Positions 25,094 to 34,263 of a DNA stretch of 64,000 nucleotides are shown here, piece by piece. Position numbers and translations under genes: made by a program. The stretch covers positions 2,730,001 through 2,794,000 of the forward strand of contig NC_019904.1 of NCBI RefSeq assembly GCF_000325705.1, in the 5' to 3' direction. Numbering within the stretch: position 1 is the first letter of the stretch; the number at the start of each line of letters is the position of its first letter. The notes below the pieces were generated by a model, which saw only the letters and a list, made by a program, of their open reading frames with translations, had not been told where the DNA came from and made no database searches. The DNA is from Echinicola vietnamensis DSM 17526. GTDB lineage: Bacteria > Bacteroidota > Bacteroidia > Cytophagales > Cyclobacteriaceae.

Positions 25094-25855
25094 TTAAAGG
25101 CTGATCGTAAGGCCGTCATAGGCCAAGAAGACATTGTCCGGTAGTTTGCTTTCTACGTTTTGCTGGGTGCCAAGCTTGTGGCTGATATGGGTGAGATAGG
25201 CTTTCTCTGGTTTGATAATATCAATAAGCTCCAAGGCTTCAGAAAGCGTGAGGTGAGAGAGGTGTTCCTTGATTTGAAGGGCATTTAGTACCAAGATTTT
25301 TGTTCCTCTCACTTTATCAAGCTCTTCTTCCGCAATGTATTTTGCATCGGTAATGTAGGTAAAATCTTTTATACGGTAACCAAATACTGGAAGCTTATAA
25401 TGCATGACCAAAATGGGGGTAAATGTCGTTCCTAGCACTTCAAACGGCTGGTTGCTGATTTCATGGGTGACTACTTGGGGAACTCCAGGGTATTTTTTAG
25501 GGGCGAATACATATGAGTATTCCCGTTGGAGTTGGTTTAGGACAGCAGGAGTGCCATAGAGTGGCATGTCTCTCATCTGCATGAAATTAAACGGCCTGAT
25601 GTCATCCATGCCGGCAGTGTGGTCTTTATGCTCGTGGGTATAGATGATAGCATCCAACTCGTTGATGCCTTCACGGAGCATTTGCGCCCTGAAATCGGGG
25701 CCAGTGTCGATTACAAAACTATTGTCGTCTACTTTCAGATGGATGGAACTTCTAAGTCGTTTGTCCCTGAAGTCGATTGAACTGCACGTTTCGCATTTAC
25801 AGCCGATTACGGGGATGCCTTGTGATGTTCCTGTTCCTAGAAAAGTAACTTTCAT
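25094..25855 (-). CDS. MBL-fold metallo-hydrolase (PhnP-like)
   Basis: Metallo-beta-lactamase-fold phosphodiesterase-like protein of 253 residues. The first metal motif is THEHKDH (73-79), after a core strand FVIDTGPDFR; ITDAKY and LTHISHKLG supply later ligands. Cys19, Cys21 and Cys24 near the N-terminus (IGCKCETC) resemble the structural zinc site of PhnP. I chose the ATG at 25853-25855 because MKVTFLGTGTSQGIPV is the conserved family start; the frame extends 30 codons further upstream with unconserved sequence. The substrate is unknown. It overlaps no gene and precedes the NFACT gene by 2 bases. Confidence 0.85.
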   Translation of the reverse strand: MKVTFLGTGTSQGIPVIGCKCETCSSIDFRDKRLRSSIHLKVDDNSFVIDTGPDFRAQMLREGINELDAIIYTHEHKDHTAGMDDIRPFNFMQMRDMPLYGTPAVLNQLQREYSYVFAPKKYPGVPQVVTHEISNQPFEVLGTTFTPILVMHYKLPVFGYRIKDFTYITDAKYIAEEELDKVRGTKILVLNALQIKEHLSHLTLSEALELIDIIKPEKAYLTHISHKLGTQQNVESKLPDNVFLAYDGLTISL

Positions 25856-25963
25856 TTGTTTTTCGTTGTTCTTGAGTCTTTTGCTTTCCGCTGGCATAGA
25901 AAATAAGTGAGATAGCCATAAATATGGAAAGTAGGCCCTGAGCACACAGCGGGCTTTTTGTGA

Positions 25964-26242
25964 TCAGAGCTTTAATTCAGTCTGTTGAAGCTCTACATAG
26001 AAGTCTTGGTTTTTTTTGTTTTTGAATTCCTTAGGGTTGAAATCAAGCTCTTTCAAAATATCGATTAGGGTATTGACTTTCCCTTCCAACGTGTAATATT
26101 TATTGATTATTACGACTTTGGTGTCTTTTAAGATACAGTACCCAGACTTAAAGTTCCCCTTTTCATACCGAAGCATATAGTCCGATTCAGCAAAAAGACT
26201 TTCTATTTTATCCAGATAAGTTTTTGTGTACTTTATTGCCAT
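25964..26242 (-). CDS. Conserved hypothetical protein (92 aa)
   Basis: Small soluble protein rich in Lys, Tyr and Asp, without signal peptide or membrane segment. Its sequence (YTKTYLDKIESLF, FKSGYCILKDTKVVIINKYYTLEGKVNTLIDILKEL) reads like a compact alpha/beta domain. I recall similar short proteins in other Cytophagales but no function. It lies 19 bases downstream of the single-domain response regulator, so it belongs to the same probable operon as the phosphorelay genes. Confidence 0.7.
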   Translation of the reverse strand: MAIKYTKTYLDKIESLFAESDYMLRYEKGNFKSGYCILKDTKVVIINKYYTLEGKVNTLIDILKELDFNPKEFKNKKNQDFYVELQQTELKL

Positions 26243-26261
26243 CAGGAAAATTCAATAAGGA

Positions 26262-26645
26262 TTATTTCGGTCCAAGATGTTTTTTGACGGTGGACAATAG
26301 GAGATCGTAGTCCAAGGGCTTTTGCAGGTAGTCATTTAGACCAGCTTGTTTGAAATCCTCCATGGTGTAGTTTTTGTAGTTGCCGGTGATGGCTATGATA
26401 GGAATGGCAGCTTTTTTAGGGTCACTAAGAGCCCTGATGGCTTTGGTACATTCGATACCATCCATTTTTGGCATGTTTATATCCATGAGAATTAGGTCGT
26501 AATCTGCTTCCGCCAGTTTATCCAATACTTGCTTACCATTCTTCACAGCGGTAATTTCATAATTTTCAAACAAAAGGACATTTTTTGTCAGGTTGATGAT
26601 AACCGAACTATCTTCAGCTACTAAAACTTTTTTGCTCTCGCTCAT
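26262..26645 (-). CDS. Single-domain response regulator (CheY-like)
   Basis: A 127-residue receiver domain with no output domain. The acidic pocket is Glu11-Asp12, the phospho-acceptor is Asp55 (LILMDINMPKMDG), the switch Thr is in IIAITGNY, and the conserved Lys is in LQKPLDYD. It is likely a phosphate shuttle or a protein-interaction switch. It starts 1 base after the stop of the REC-HPt gene, so the two are co-transcribed and probably in one phosphorelay. Confidence 0.93.
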   Translation of the reverse strand: MSESKKVLVAEDSSVIINLTKNVLLFENYEITAVKNGKQVLDKLAEADYDLILMDINMPKMDGIECTKAIRALSDPKKAAIPIIAITGNYKNYTMEDFKQAGLNDYLQKPLDYDLLLSTVKKHLGPK

Positions 26646-26646
26646 T

Positions 26647-27393
26647 TTAAGATAGGTTGTTTAATTCTTTCAAATGCGATTTGAATACCTTGAGTTGTTC
26701 TTGCAATGTTAAATAATCTTCAATAATACCATTATATTTTGAGTCTTTTAATTTTTGCTCCAGAATACTGGCGTGTTTAAACAATATCTTTGCTCCCAAG
26801 GTACCAGAGTTTCCTTTTAATATATGAAGTTTTTCATCAATTTCTGAATATTTTCCATCATCAATTATCAATTTGATTTCATCCAAAAGCGTCTGCGCTT
26901 CTTCAAAGAAGTCTTCATAGACGGTTTTGATATCTTCATTTGTGTTGTATTTTTTCAGTTGGTTGTATACCTTTTGGTCCAGTATGTCATGGTCGTCATG
27001 GGCCGAATGGATGGATGATTCCAGGGATTTTTTGTGAAGATGATTGCTGATGCTCTCCAGTAGGTCCTTGGGTTTTACAGGTTTATCGATAAAGTCGTCA
27101 AAACCTGCAGATAAAAAGTAATCCCGGTCTGTCTGGTCAGAGTAAGCTGATATGGCGATGACCGGTGCAGCGGTAAGCCCTTCAGCTTTGATGATTTTAA
27201 GGGCAGTGATGCCGTCCATAATGGGCATTTGAATGTCCATTAAGATAAGGTCAAAATTTTCGCTTTTTATTTTGTCAATAGCTTCCTGTCCATTTTCAGC
27301 TGATGAAAACGGAAAATTGTGACAGATGATGTTTTCAAAAACTTTTCTGTTTAGGTTGTTATCGTCTACTATTAATATCCTTTTGTTTTCCAT
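26647..27393 (-). CDS. Response regulator with C-terminal HPt domain
   Basis: A 248-residue REC-HPt fusion. The receiver (1-120) has Asp10-Asp11 and phospho-acceptor Asp53 (LILMDIQMPIMDG), with Lys in FIDKPVKPKD. The HPt helical bundle (about 140-245) has His190 in KLHILKGNSGTLGA. Such fusions relay phosphate from a hybrid kinase to a further receiver; the obvious candidate is the CheY-like protein encoded next. No histidine kinase is present in the window. Divergent from miaA. Confidence 0.92.
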   Translation of the reverse strand: MENKRILIVDDNNLNRKVFENIICHNFPFSSAENGQEAIDKIKSENFDLILMDIQMPIMDGITALKIIKAEGLTAAPVIAISAYSDQTDRDYFLSAGFDDFIDKPVKPKDLLESISNHLHKKSLESSIHSAHDDHDILDQKVYNQLKKYNTNEDIKTVYEDFFEEAQTLLDEIKLIIDDGKYSEIDEKLHILKGNSGTLGAKILFKHASILEQKLKDSKYNGIIEDYLTLQEQLKVFKSHLKELNNLS

Positions 27394-27449
27394 GACCTAA
27401 TCCTCTAATTTTGGGCCATTGGTTCCCTAAATTTATGTGAAGGTTGTTG

Positions 27450-28361
27450 GTGAAAAATGATAAATATCTTCTAGTGGTAGCTGGGCCTACGGCCGTAGGC
27501 AAAACTGATTTATGCATAAAGCTAGCCAAAAATTTTAAAACTGCTATCATAAGTTCTGATAGTCGGCAATTCTATAAAGAAACGAATATTGGTACGGCCA
27601 AACCCTCACCTGCAGAAATGCAGGATGTGCCTCATTATTTTGTGGATAATCTGTCTGTTTACGAGGATTATGACGTAAGGAGATTTGAAAAGGACGCCCT
27701 GCAGGTTTTGGAAAAATTATTTGAAACCCATGATGTGGTGATTATGACTGGTGGGTCAGGGCTTTATATAGATGCCGTTTGCAATGGCTTTGATCCGATT
27801 CCGGATATAGATCCCGAAATACGAAAATCCCTCAATCAATTTTATCAAGAAAATGGCATTAAAGCCTTGCAGGACAAGCTTGCTGCATTGGACCCTGATT
27901 ATTTCAAGGAAGTGGATATCCATAATCCGCAACGGTTGATCAGGGGATGTGAAGTTACTTTAGGAACCGGTAAGCCTTTTAGTAGCTATCGCAATAGAGG
28001 GCATGCAAAGAGGCCTTTTCAAGTAATTAAAATTGGCTTGTGGCGAGAACGAGAAGAGCTTTATGACAGGATCAATATGCGCATGGATGCCATGATTGCC
28101 TCGGGGTTATTTGAGGAAGCAGAAAGATTGTTTCCACTGCGGTCATTGAATGCCTTGCAGACGGTAGGCTATACTGAAATATTTGGCTATTTGGAAGGTA
28201 ACTATGATAAAGAAGAGGCCATAAGATTGCTCAAAAGAAACTCCAGAAGGTATGCGAAGAGACAGATGACCTGGTTTCGAAGGGATGAAGAAATGAAATG
28301 GTTTTCGCCTGATGAGTATGAACAAGTAGTCACTTATGTCGAAGGTCAAATGGGCCCCTGA
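27450..28361 (+). CDS. miaA: tRNA dimethylallyltransferase
   Basis: Transfers a dimethylallyl group to A37 of tRNAs reading UNN codons (i6A). The protein has 303 residues with P-loop GPTAVGKT (about 12-19), the DSRQFYKETNIGTAKP segment, VPHYFVD and GGSGLYIDA. I chose the GTG at 27450 because GAAGG (27439-27443) is suitably spaced from it; a TTG two codons earlier (27444) is only one base from that sequence. MiaE, also in this window, acts on a later product of the same pathway. The 3' end overlaps the neighbouring minus-strand gene by 16 bases. Confidence 0.95.
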   Translation: MKNDKYLLVVAGPTAVGKTDLCIKLAKNFKTAIISSDSRQFYKETNIGTAKPSPAEMQDVPHYFVDNLSVYEDYDVRRFEKDALQVLEKLFETHDVVIMTGGSGLYIDAVCNGFDPIPDIDPEIRKSLNQFYQENGIKALQDKLAALDPDYFKEVDIHNPQRLIRGCEVTLGTGKPFSSYRNRGHAKRPFQVIKIGLWREREELYDRINMRMDAMIASGLFEEAERLFPLRSLNALQTVGYTEIFGYLEGNYDKEEAIRLLKRNSRRYAKRQMTWFRRDEEMKWFSPDEYEQVVTYVEGQMGP

Positions 28362-28681
28362 CCCGTGAATTTGGCTACAAGACTATACGGCTTGGTCTGG
28401 ATCAATTGATTGTACTGGTGTTTTAGGAGCTTGGTCCGGCCGAGCTGACGCTGAACGGCTGAGGCTTCGGGATGGCCGGTGGTGAGCAGGTGCTGAATTC
28501 CTTTTTCCACATCGGTAAGATCGGTCCCCAATTCGCGATGGAGGGCTGTTTCAAGGTTTTTTCGAAGCCCCAACAAAGCAGCTTTATATTGTTCTCTTTT
28601 TTGCTTGATGCTAAAACTGACCACCATGCCAAAGAGTAATATAAAGCCTGCTGAGGTGAGTATTATTGGTAAAAAACCCAT
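28346..28681 (-). CDS. Small membrane protein with a LemA-like tail
   Basis: A 111-residue protein with one N-terminal transmembrane helix (about 5-24, ILTSAGFILLFGMVVSFSI) and a charged helical remainder. The last 30 residues (KHQYNQLIQTKPYSLVAKFTG) resemble the C-terminal YN..I...P..LVA..F motif of LemA proteins, although the protein is shorter than LemA. The function is unknown. The gene starts 2 bases after the pfkA stop, so it is probably co-transcribed with pfkA. Confidence 0.65.
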   Translation of the reverse strand: MGFLPIILTSAGFILLFGMVVSFSIKQKREQYKAALLGLRKNLETALHRELGTDLTDVEKGIQHLLTTGHPEASAVQRQLGRTKLLKHQYNQLIQTKPYSLVAKFTGQGPI

Positions 28682-28683
28682 GC

Positions 28684-29658
28684 TTAAATACTTAAAATTT
28701 CGATAAGTTTTAAGGTGTCTTTATTTAAGGGTTTGCTTTTGGTGATACAATCTTCAAAGCTAGTATATACCACTTCATCATGGATAATACCGGCCATGCA
28801 GTTGGCTTGTCCGTTCATGAGTCCTTCTACGGCGGCCATGCCACATCTACTCGCCAACATTCTGTCTTTACCGGTAGGGTTTCCTCCCCGTTGGATATGG
28901 CCGAGTGTGGTTACTTTGAAGTCTTTGGTGTCGTCATTGATGATGTTTTTGACCTTTTCCATGATTTCGGCAGCACTGCCTTCCTCGTCACCTTCTGCCA
29001 CGACGATAACGCTGGAGGTCTTCGTTTTACGGGAGCCTTTGAGCTTTTCTACTACCTCATGGAGAGTGGTCTTGGTTTCAGGTACCATGACCATTTCTGC
29101 TCCTCCTCCGAGTCCACATTCCACGGCGATATAGCCACTGTCCCTACCCATTACTTCGATAAAGAAGATGCGGTCGTGAGCGGCAGCAGTATCCCGGATT
29201 TTATCGATTGCTTCCAAGGCAGTATTGATGGCGGTGTCAAATCCAATGGTAAAGTCGGTGCCGTATATGTCATTGTCTATCGTGCCTGGGCAGCCGATAG
29301 TGGGAATCCCATATTCCTCATAAAATACCTTGGCACCAGTAAAAGTACCGTCTCCACCAATGGCCACTAATCCTTCAATTCCATGTTTTTGTAATTGCTC
29401 GTAAGCTATTTTTCTGCCTTCTTTGGTGCGGAATTTTTCACTACGGGCAGATTTAAGGATAGTACCTCCACGCTGGACAATATTACTTACTGCATGGGAT
29501 TCCATTTTTTGAATCTCGCCATTGATCATGCCATCGTAGCCGTACATGATTCCGTACATTTCCATCCCATGGAAGATCCCGGTACGGACGACAGCCCTGA
29601 TGCAAGCATTCATGCCAGGTGCGTCGCCACCCGAGGTTAATACTGCAATTTTCTTCAT
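28684..29658 (-). CDS. pfkA: ATP-dependent 6-phosphofructokinase
   Basis: Committed glycolytic step, fructose 6-phosphate to fructose 1,6-bisphosphate. The 324 residues show LTSGGDAPGMNACIRA (ATP site), IGGDGTFTGA, PGTIDNDIYGTDFTIGFDTA (catalytic Asp), VMGRDSGYIA and LGHIQRGGNPTGKDR. The length is typical of the bacterial allosteric enzyme. Confidence 0.97.
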   Translation of the reverse strand: MKKIAVLTSGGDAPGMNACIRAVVRTGIFHGMEMYGIMYGYDGMINGEIQKMESHAVSNIVQRGGTILKSARSEKFRTKEGRKIAYEQLQKHGIEGLVAIGGDGTFTGAKVFYEEYGIPTIGCPGTIDNDIYGTDFTIGFDTAINTALEAIDKIRDTAAAHDRIFFIEVMGRDSGYIAVECGLGGGAEMVMVPETKTTLHEVVEKLKGSRKTKTSSVIVVAEGDEEGSAAEIMEKVKNIINDDTKDFKVTTLGHIQRGGNPTGKDRMLASRCGMAAVEGLMNGQANCMAGIIHDEVVYTSFEDCITKSKPLNKDTLKLIEILSI

Positions 29659-29987
29659 CGGTTTAATTATAGGTTTTATAGTGAGCCAAAATTAAGCATT
29701 AATGAATGGAATTGTAATTAATTGGATAATTCTTTTGTCTCGTTTGTGCCATCGCCAATAGTGATGGCCTATGTGTTCATGGAAAATTAATTGGTTAAAA
29801 ATACAATTTTCTGGTGATTTTTTTTTTAAGGGTTGATGCTTTATTATATTTGTTTTACACCTACTTAGTAAAATTTTATTTTATAATTTTTAATTTCATA
29901 TAAATATAGTTTTGTGTTTTTGAAACCTATTTATGTGGATTTTGTAAAATTATAGACTGCGTTAATTGAGACCAGACACGAGAAGAT
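29659..29987 (+). other. AT-rich upstream region of the T9SS protein gene
   Basis: A 329-base spacer between divergent pfkA and the secreted-protein gene. Two matches to the TAnnTTTG -7 box occur on the plus strand, TATATTTG at 29845-29852 and TAGTTTTG at 29907-29914, but neither has a well-spaced TTG upstream. No RNA gene or hairpin of note was seen. Confidence 0.4.
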
Positions 29988-32900
29988 ATGAAAAGAACAC
30001 TACTCTTTAGCATTATTGGTGTAATGCTGTACGGTATTGCCTATCCAAATTCTGATAAGGCAATGGCCGGGGCTGCACCAGTAATCAACACTACCCCGGG
30101 CTATACGGAATTTGAGCCTGGAGAAGGCGCTGTAACCATTGATGGAGCGGTTTCAGTGTCAGATGAGGATTCACCAAAAGCCTCTAAAGCCATCGTTAAA
30201 CTTACCAACCTGTTGGATGGTGGCAATGAAATAATTAACATCGGCCCTGATGTGGTGGATTTGGCCAATGATAGTGGCCTCACGGTAAATTATAATTTTA
30301 CCAGTGGCGAACTGACCATTACGGGTGAAGCTGATTTCTCTGTGTACCAGCGGATTTTTAGGGAGGTGACCTATAATAATGTTTCGCGCTTTCCAAATAC
30401 AGAAGATAGGGTGGTATCCTATGCTATTTTTGATACCGATGGAAACCAAAGTGCTGATCAATTCCGAATCATTAAGATCAAAAATGTTCCGGCTGTCATC
30501 ACCGACATGGAAGTGGTGCCTGAAGGCGTGTACGGTATTGGTGATGCGGTGTCTATTGTTCTTACGCTGAACAGGCCCGTTTGGGTCAATGGAGGTGTCC
30601 CTGCACTGACCTTATTGATTGGTGATAAGACTGTATCGGCTACCTATACATCAGGGTCTGGTTCTGATGAATTGGTGTTTAGTTATACTGTAGAAGAAGG
30701 TGATTTGGATGGGGATGGCGTGGCATTCACTGGAGCGGTGGCGTTAGAAGGAGCCAGTGTCGTGGACAGTGAAGATGAACCTGCCGATCTTACCATTGAC
30801 CAGTTTCCGGATACTTCGGGTGTTTTGGTAGATGGAATCCGTCCAATCGTATCAGCAGTGACATTGCCCGAAGAGGGTACATATTCAGTTTGCGGGGCCA
30901 ATGTGATGACATTCACGTTGGCCATGAGTGAGCCCGTGACGGTTGATGCAGGGGTGGTGTTAAACGTGGTAATGGATTCAGGGGAGGTGACTGCCACTTT
31001 GGATGCCGAAAAAAGTAGCGCGGAAAGTTTGGTCTTTAATTACGCAGTAGTTTCGGGAAATCAGGACGAAAACGGTATTGTCGTGAGGGCTTTAACACTC
31101 CATGGAGAAGGGATTAAGGATCAAGCTGGAAATGAATTGACCGATGTAGGAATGGACCACGCGGCGATTCCAGCGGAGAATAATATTTTAATAGACGGAT
31201 CAGCCCCGCCGCCGCCGCAAGTGACAGGTGTAAGTCCGGATACAGGGGTTTCCGATAGTGACCAAATCACGAATACTGCTGCCATTTCCGTTACGGGAAC
31301 GGCTGAGCCGAATATGACAGTGAACCTTCTTGTAAATGGCGATAAGGTAGGAGAGGCGATGACTGATGAAAATGGCCTTTGGTCCTATGATGCGACCGCC
31401 TTAGCGTGGGAGGAGGGGCAATATGAATTGTCTGCCACAGCAGGTGATGGGGAATGTAACCCTAGTGAGGCAAGTAATAGTATGTTACTGACATTAGATC
31501 TAACTGGTCCTGAACTTACCACGGTTAATCAAGAGGTTAATTTGGGGGCGAACGGAGAAGCTTCAGTAACGGTGTCCTCTCTTGTGGAGGGGGTAAGCGA
31601 TAATTTTACCTCAGCGGAAGAAATAGTACTCGCCGTTGATACCGAAGTATTTACCTGTGATCACTTGGGAGAGAATGAAGTCACGGTTACCGCTACTGAT
31701 GCAGCCGGTAACGTAGCAGAGAAGCTCGCCATAGTCACCGTGACCCTTAGCAATGACCTTTCTTTTACCGTAGAAAATGTGGAAATGGCATTGGATGAGA
31801 ATGGAGAGGCTGAAGTTTCCGTGGATCAGTTGGTTACCGGAATCAGCGGAACCTGTTTGACCATGGAGGATTTTACTTTTGAGCTCAGCAAGTCGGTCTT
31901 TGGATGTGCGGATGTAGGAACCAATGAAGTAGAAATCACCGTGAGCGGAGCGCAAGACTTTGTAAGGGTATTGACCGCATCTGTAGTGATAATGGATAAT
32001 ACACCTCCTGTCGTCACTGGAACGGCAGCGAACATCGATGTGTATGTGGATGCATCTGGGGAACATGTGCTTGCGGATTATCTTGAGTTGTTGACCATTT
32101 CGGATAACTGTACAGTGGCCATGCAGGCCCAAAACCCTGCAGCGGGCACCGTCCTCAGCGGTTATGAAACGCCCCACCCCATAACAGTGACGGCAGTAGA
32201 TCAGGCGGGAAATGAAACAACGTATGAATTCACCATTACCTTGAAAAGCAATATCATTGCTTCCTTAGTAGATCCTGAGGTGTTGACGGTGACGTGGGGG
32301 ACCTTGCCGGAGGTTCTTCCTGTGCCAGATCAGGTAGAAGTGGTTTTGGTTTCCGGAGCCACTGCCATGGTAGATGTGGTATGGGACATACAGCATTATG
32401 ATGAAATGACACCTGGGATATATCAAAATGGGGGTGTTTTGGAATTGGGGGATGAGTACAGCTATACCGGTGATCAGCAGCCAAGCCTGACGATAATGGT
32501 AGATGAGAAATCACTGCCTGAGGATATATTACTAAGTGATGATGAGTTTTCGGTAGAGGATGATCCCAATGCACCATTGGGCATATTGACAACAGTAGAT
32601 GAAGATGATGATCAGCATACCTATGCTCTTGTGGGTGAAAATGAGGATGAGCAATATTTTTATCTGTTAGGAGACAGGTTGTTTTGGTCACCGGCAGACA
32701 TGCCTGATGGCCAGCAGGAATTTGTCATTACGGTAAGCAGCACCGACAGGGTAGGAAATAGCATCTCCAAGACTTTCACCATTACACGGTCCAAGCCTGA
32801 TTTGGATGACTTGCAGATTAGTAACGTGTTTAGCCCCAATGGAGACGGGATAAATGACGACTGGGGAGTTTCCTCATTACGTTTTTATGGTGAGGTGAAG

Positions 32901-33074
32901 TTGATGATTTTTGAAAGGAGTGGTAAGATGGTCTTTGTGACGTACAATCCTGAAGAGCGATGGAATGGTCGGTATGAAGGCGGGGATATGCCCGTGGGAG
33001 CATATTATTATGTGATCGAATTAGGGGAAGAACGGCAGAAGCGAAGAGGAGTCTTAAACCTTATCAGAAACTAA
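29988..33074 (+). CDS. Secreted multidomain surface protein with type B T9SS C-terminal domain
   Basis: A 1028-residue exported protein. A signal peptide (about 1-28) is followed by a cadherin-like stretch (about 30-165), two SWM-type repeats (about 170-275 and 285-400, with VYGIGDAVSIVLTLNRPV and TYSVCGANVMTFTLAMSEPV), a bacterial Ig-like unit (about 415-505, GTAEPNMTVNLLVNG), HYR-like units (about 510-760) and a further cadherin-like unit (about 835-930). The last 90 residues begin ISNVFSPNGDGINDDW and end RRGVLNLIRN, the gliding-motility-associated C-terminal domain that directs type IX secretion and surface attachment. It is probably an adhesin. Its gene is followed 8 bases later by a PorP/SprF gene, the usual partner of such substrates. 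Confidence 0.88.
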   Translation: MKRTLLFSIIGVMLYGIAYPNSDKAMAGAAPVINTTPGYTEFEPGEGAVTIDGAVSVSDEDSPKASKAIVKLTNLLDGGNEIINIGPDVVDLANDSGLTVNYNFTSGELTITGEADFSVYQRIFREVTYNNVSRFPNTEDRVVSYAIFDTDGNQSADQFRIIKIKNVPAVITDMEVVPEGVYGIGDAVSIVLTLNRPVWVNGGVPALTLLIGDKTVSATYTSGSGSDELVFSYTVEEGDLDGDGVAFTGAVALEGASVVDSEDEPADLTIDQFPDTSGVLVDGIRPIVSAVTLPEEGTYSVCGANVMTFTLAMSEPVTVDAGVVLNVVMDSGEVTATLDAEKSSAESLVFNYAVVSGNQDENGIVVRALTLHGEGIKDQAGNELTDVGMDHAAIPAENNILIDGSAPPPPQVTGVSPDTGVSDSDQITNTAAISVTGTAEPNMTVNLLVNGDKVGEAMTDENGLWSYDATALAWEEGQYELSATAGDGECNPSEASNSMLLTLDLTGPELTTVNQEVNLGANGEASVTVSSLVEGVSDNFTSAEEIVLAVDTEVFTCDHLGENEVTVTATDAAGNVAEKLAIVTVTLSNDLSFTVENVEMALDENGEAEVSVDQLVTGISGTCLTMEDFTFELSKSVFGCADVGTNEVEITVSGAQDFVRVLTASVVIMDNTPPVVTGTAANIDVYVDASGEHVLADYLELLTISDNCTVAMQAQNPAAGTVLSGYETPHPITVTAVDQAGNETTYEFTITLKSNIIASLVDPEVLTVTWGTLPEVLPVPDQVEVVLVSGATAMVDVVWDIQHYDEMTPGIYQNGGVLELGDEYSYTGDQQPSLTIMVDEKSLPEDILLSDDEFSVEDDPNAPLGILTTVDEDDDQHTYALVGENEDEQYFYLLGDRLFWSPADMPDGQQEFVITVSSTDRVGNSISKTFTITRSKPDLDDLQISNVFSPNGDGINDDWGVSSLRFYGEVKLMIFERSGKMVFVTYNPEERWNGRYEGGDMPVGAYYYVIELGEERQKRRGVLNLIRN

Positions 33075-33091
33075 TTCCAACAGTGGTGACC

Positions 33092-34051
33092 ATGAAAAGC
33101 AACGACATGAAAAGAATTCTATTTATATTCCTGTTAACGACCGCATTGTTAAGCCAAGGATACGGTCAGAGCCGAAAGTACTTTAGTTATTTTAATGCTC
33201 TCCAAAGTTATTATAATCCAGCAATGGTAGGCTTGGAAGGGAGCAGTGCAAGGAGCATTGTCAGGAATCAATGGGGCGGTATTGATGGTGCTCCCAAAAC
33301 GGTATATGGTAGTGTGGAAGGTGATTTTGCCCAGATGGGGGGAAATGACAGTGTGCCGTCCATTGGTCGAAATGCCATTGGGCTTTCCGTCATGTATGAC
33401 AAACATGGCGCCTTTACCGAGACGGAATTACTGCTTAATTATTCCAATCGTATTCGCTTGTCCGAAAAACACCACTTGGGATTGGGGATAGGAGTGAAAT
33501 ACCAAAACACGGAATTGGATGGCATGGCATTGACTCCAGAGCAGTCTGATGACCCTTCGCTTTCCCAGTATTTGGGGGGATTTGCAGAGATGAAGTTCTT
33601 GGACTTTAATTTTGGCATGGCCTTGAGGCATCGCCAATACTATGTGGGGTATGCGGTTCAAAATATTGCCGCAGGAAAAATTTCATCAGGGGACGGGTTT
33701 TACAATGAGCGACCCATGAGCCATAACGTTCAGGCGGGGTATAGGGGAAAAGTGAGCGAGCAAATCGGCATGGCAGGAAATGTACTATACCGTGTTCAGG
33801 AAGACTTGCCATATAATGCCGAGTTTAATGTAAAGGCGCTTTTTATGGAACACGTTTGGATAGGTGTAGGACATCGAGTGGATTATTCGACGGGCCTTCA
33901 GGCAGGTTTTTTGATGAACCGGGTCAGCGTTGGGTACAGCTATGAGATGGCCACCCGACGGCAGTCGAAGATGTACGGGAGTACTCATGAGTTTATGGCC
34001 TCTGTTAGGCTGTTTGATCACTATGGAAAAGGAATTTTTGGAATGTGGTAA
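33092..34051 (+). CDS. PorP/SprF family type IX secretion outer-membrane protein
   Basis: Outer-membrane barrel of about 319 residues. After the signal peptide comes the family pattern YFSYFNALQSYYNPAMVGLEG, and the protein ends in a strand-rich region. SprF-type proteins are needed for surface delivery of the large substrate encoded next to them, as in the SprB-SprF pair of Flavobacterium. The frame could begin at GTG 33083, ATG 33092 or ATG 33107; the last gives the cleanest signal peptide (MKRILFIFLLTTALLSQGYG), and I list the first ATG. It is co-transcribed with the secreted protein. Confidence 0.88.
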   Translation: MKSNDMKRILFIFLLTTALLSQGYGQSRKYFSYFNALQSYYNPAMVGLEGSSARSIVRNQWGGIDGAPKTVYGSVEGDFAQMGGNDSVPSIGRNAIGLSVMYDKHGAFTETELLLNYSNRIRLSEKHHLGLGIGVKYQNTELDGMALTPEQSDDPSLSQYLGGFAEMKFLDFNFGMALRHRQYYVGYAVQNIAAGKISSGDGFYNERPMSHNVQAGYRGKVSEQIGMAGNVLYRVQEDLPYNAEFNVKALFMEHVWIGVGHRVDYSTGLQAGFLMNRVSVGYSYEMATRRQSKMYGSTHEFMASVRLFDHYGKGIFGMW

Positions 34052-34071
34052 TCCCCGTTTATATCAAACCT

Positions 34072-34104
34072 AAAAAAACGTTCTATTCCAAGGACGTTTT
34101 TTTT
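34072..34104 (+). terminator. Rho-independent terminator after the T9SS pair
   Basis: AAAAAAACGTTC and GGACGTTTTTTT form a stem around TATTCCAA, with the T-run extended to eight. It lies 20 bases after the sprF-like stop. Confidence 0.8.
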
Positions 34105-34186
34105 ATATTCGCATGTCGCTAGCGGACAAATGTGTTAAAAAGTTTTGTTACAAAAAGCATTTATTTTAATGTTTAATACTTTTTAA

Positions 34187-34194
34187 TATATTTG
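34187..34194 (+). promoter_or_regulatory. Candidate -7 box for the polysaccharide precursor genes
   Basis: TATATTTG matches the TAnnTTTG consensus exactly and lies 69 bases before the epimerase start in an AT-rich region. No clear TTG is found at the proper distance upstream, so this is weak. Confidence 0.3.
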
Positions 34195-34263
34195 TTTTAA
34201 TATGTTAATGGGTGAAGTGAAAAGATGTTCCGCTGGGAGCCTAAAAGATAAAGAAAAGACAAT

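Noticed and set aside
31611..32177. Minus-strand frame of 188 codons inside the T9SS protein gene
   Set aside because: It is antisense to a long, domain-rich secreted protein and has His/Cys-rich translation without conserved motifs.
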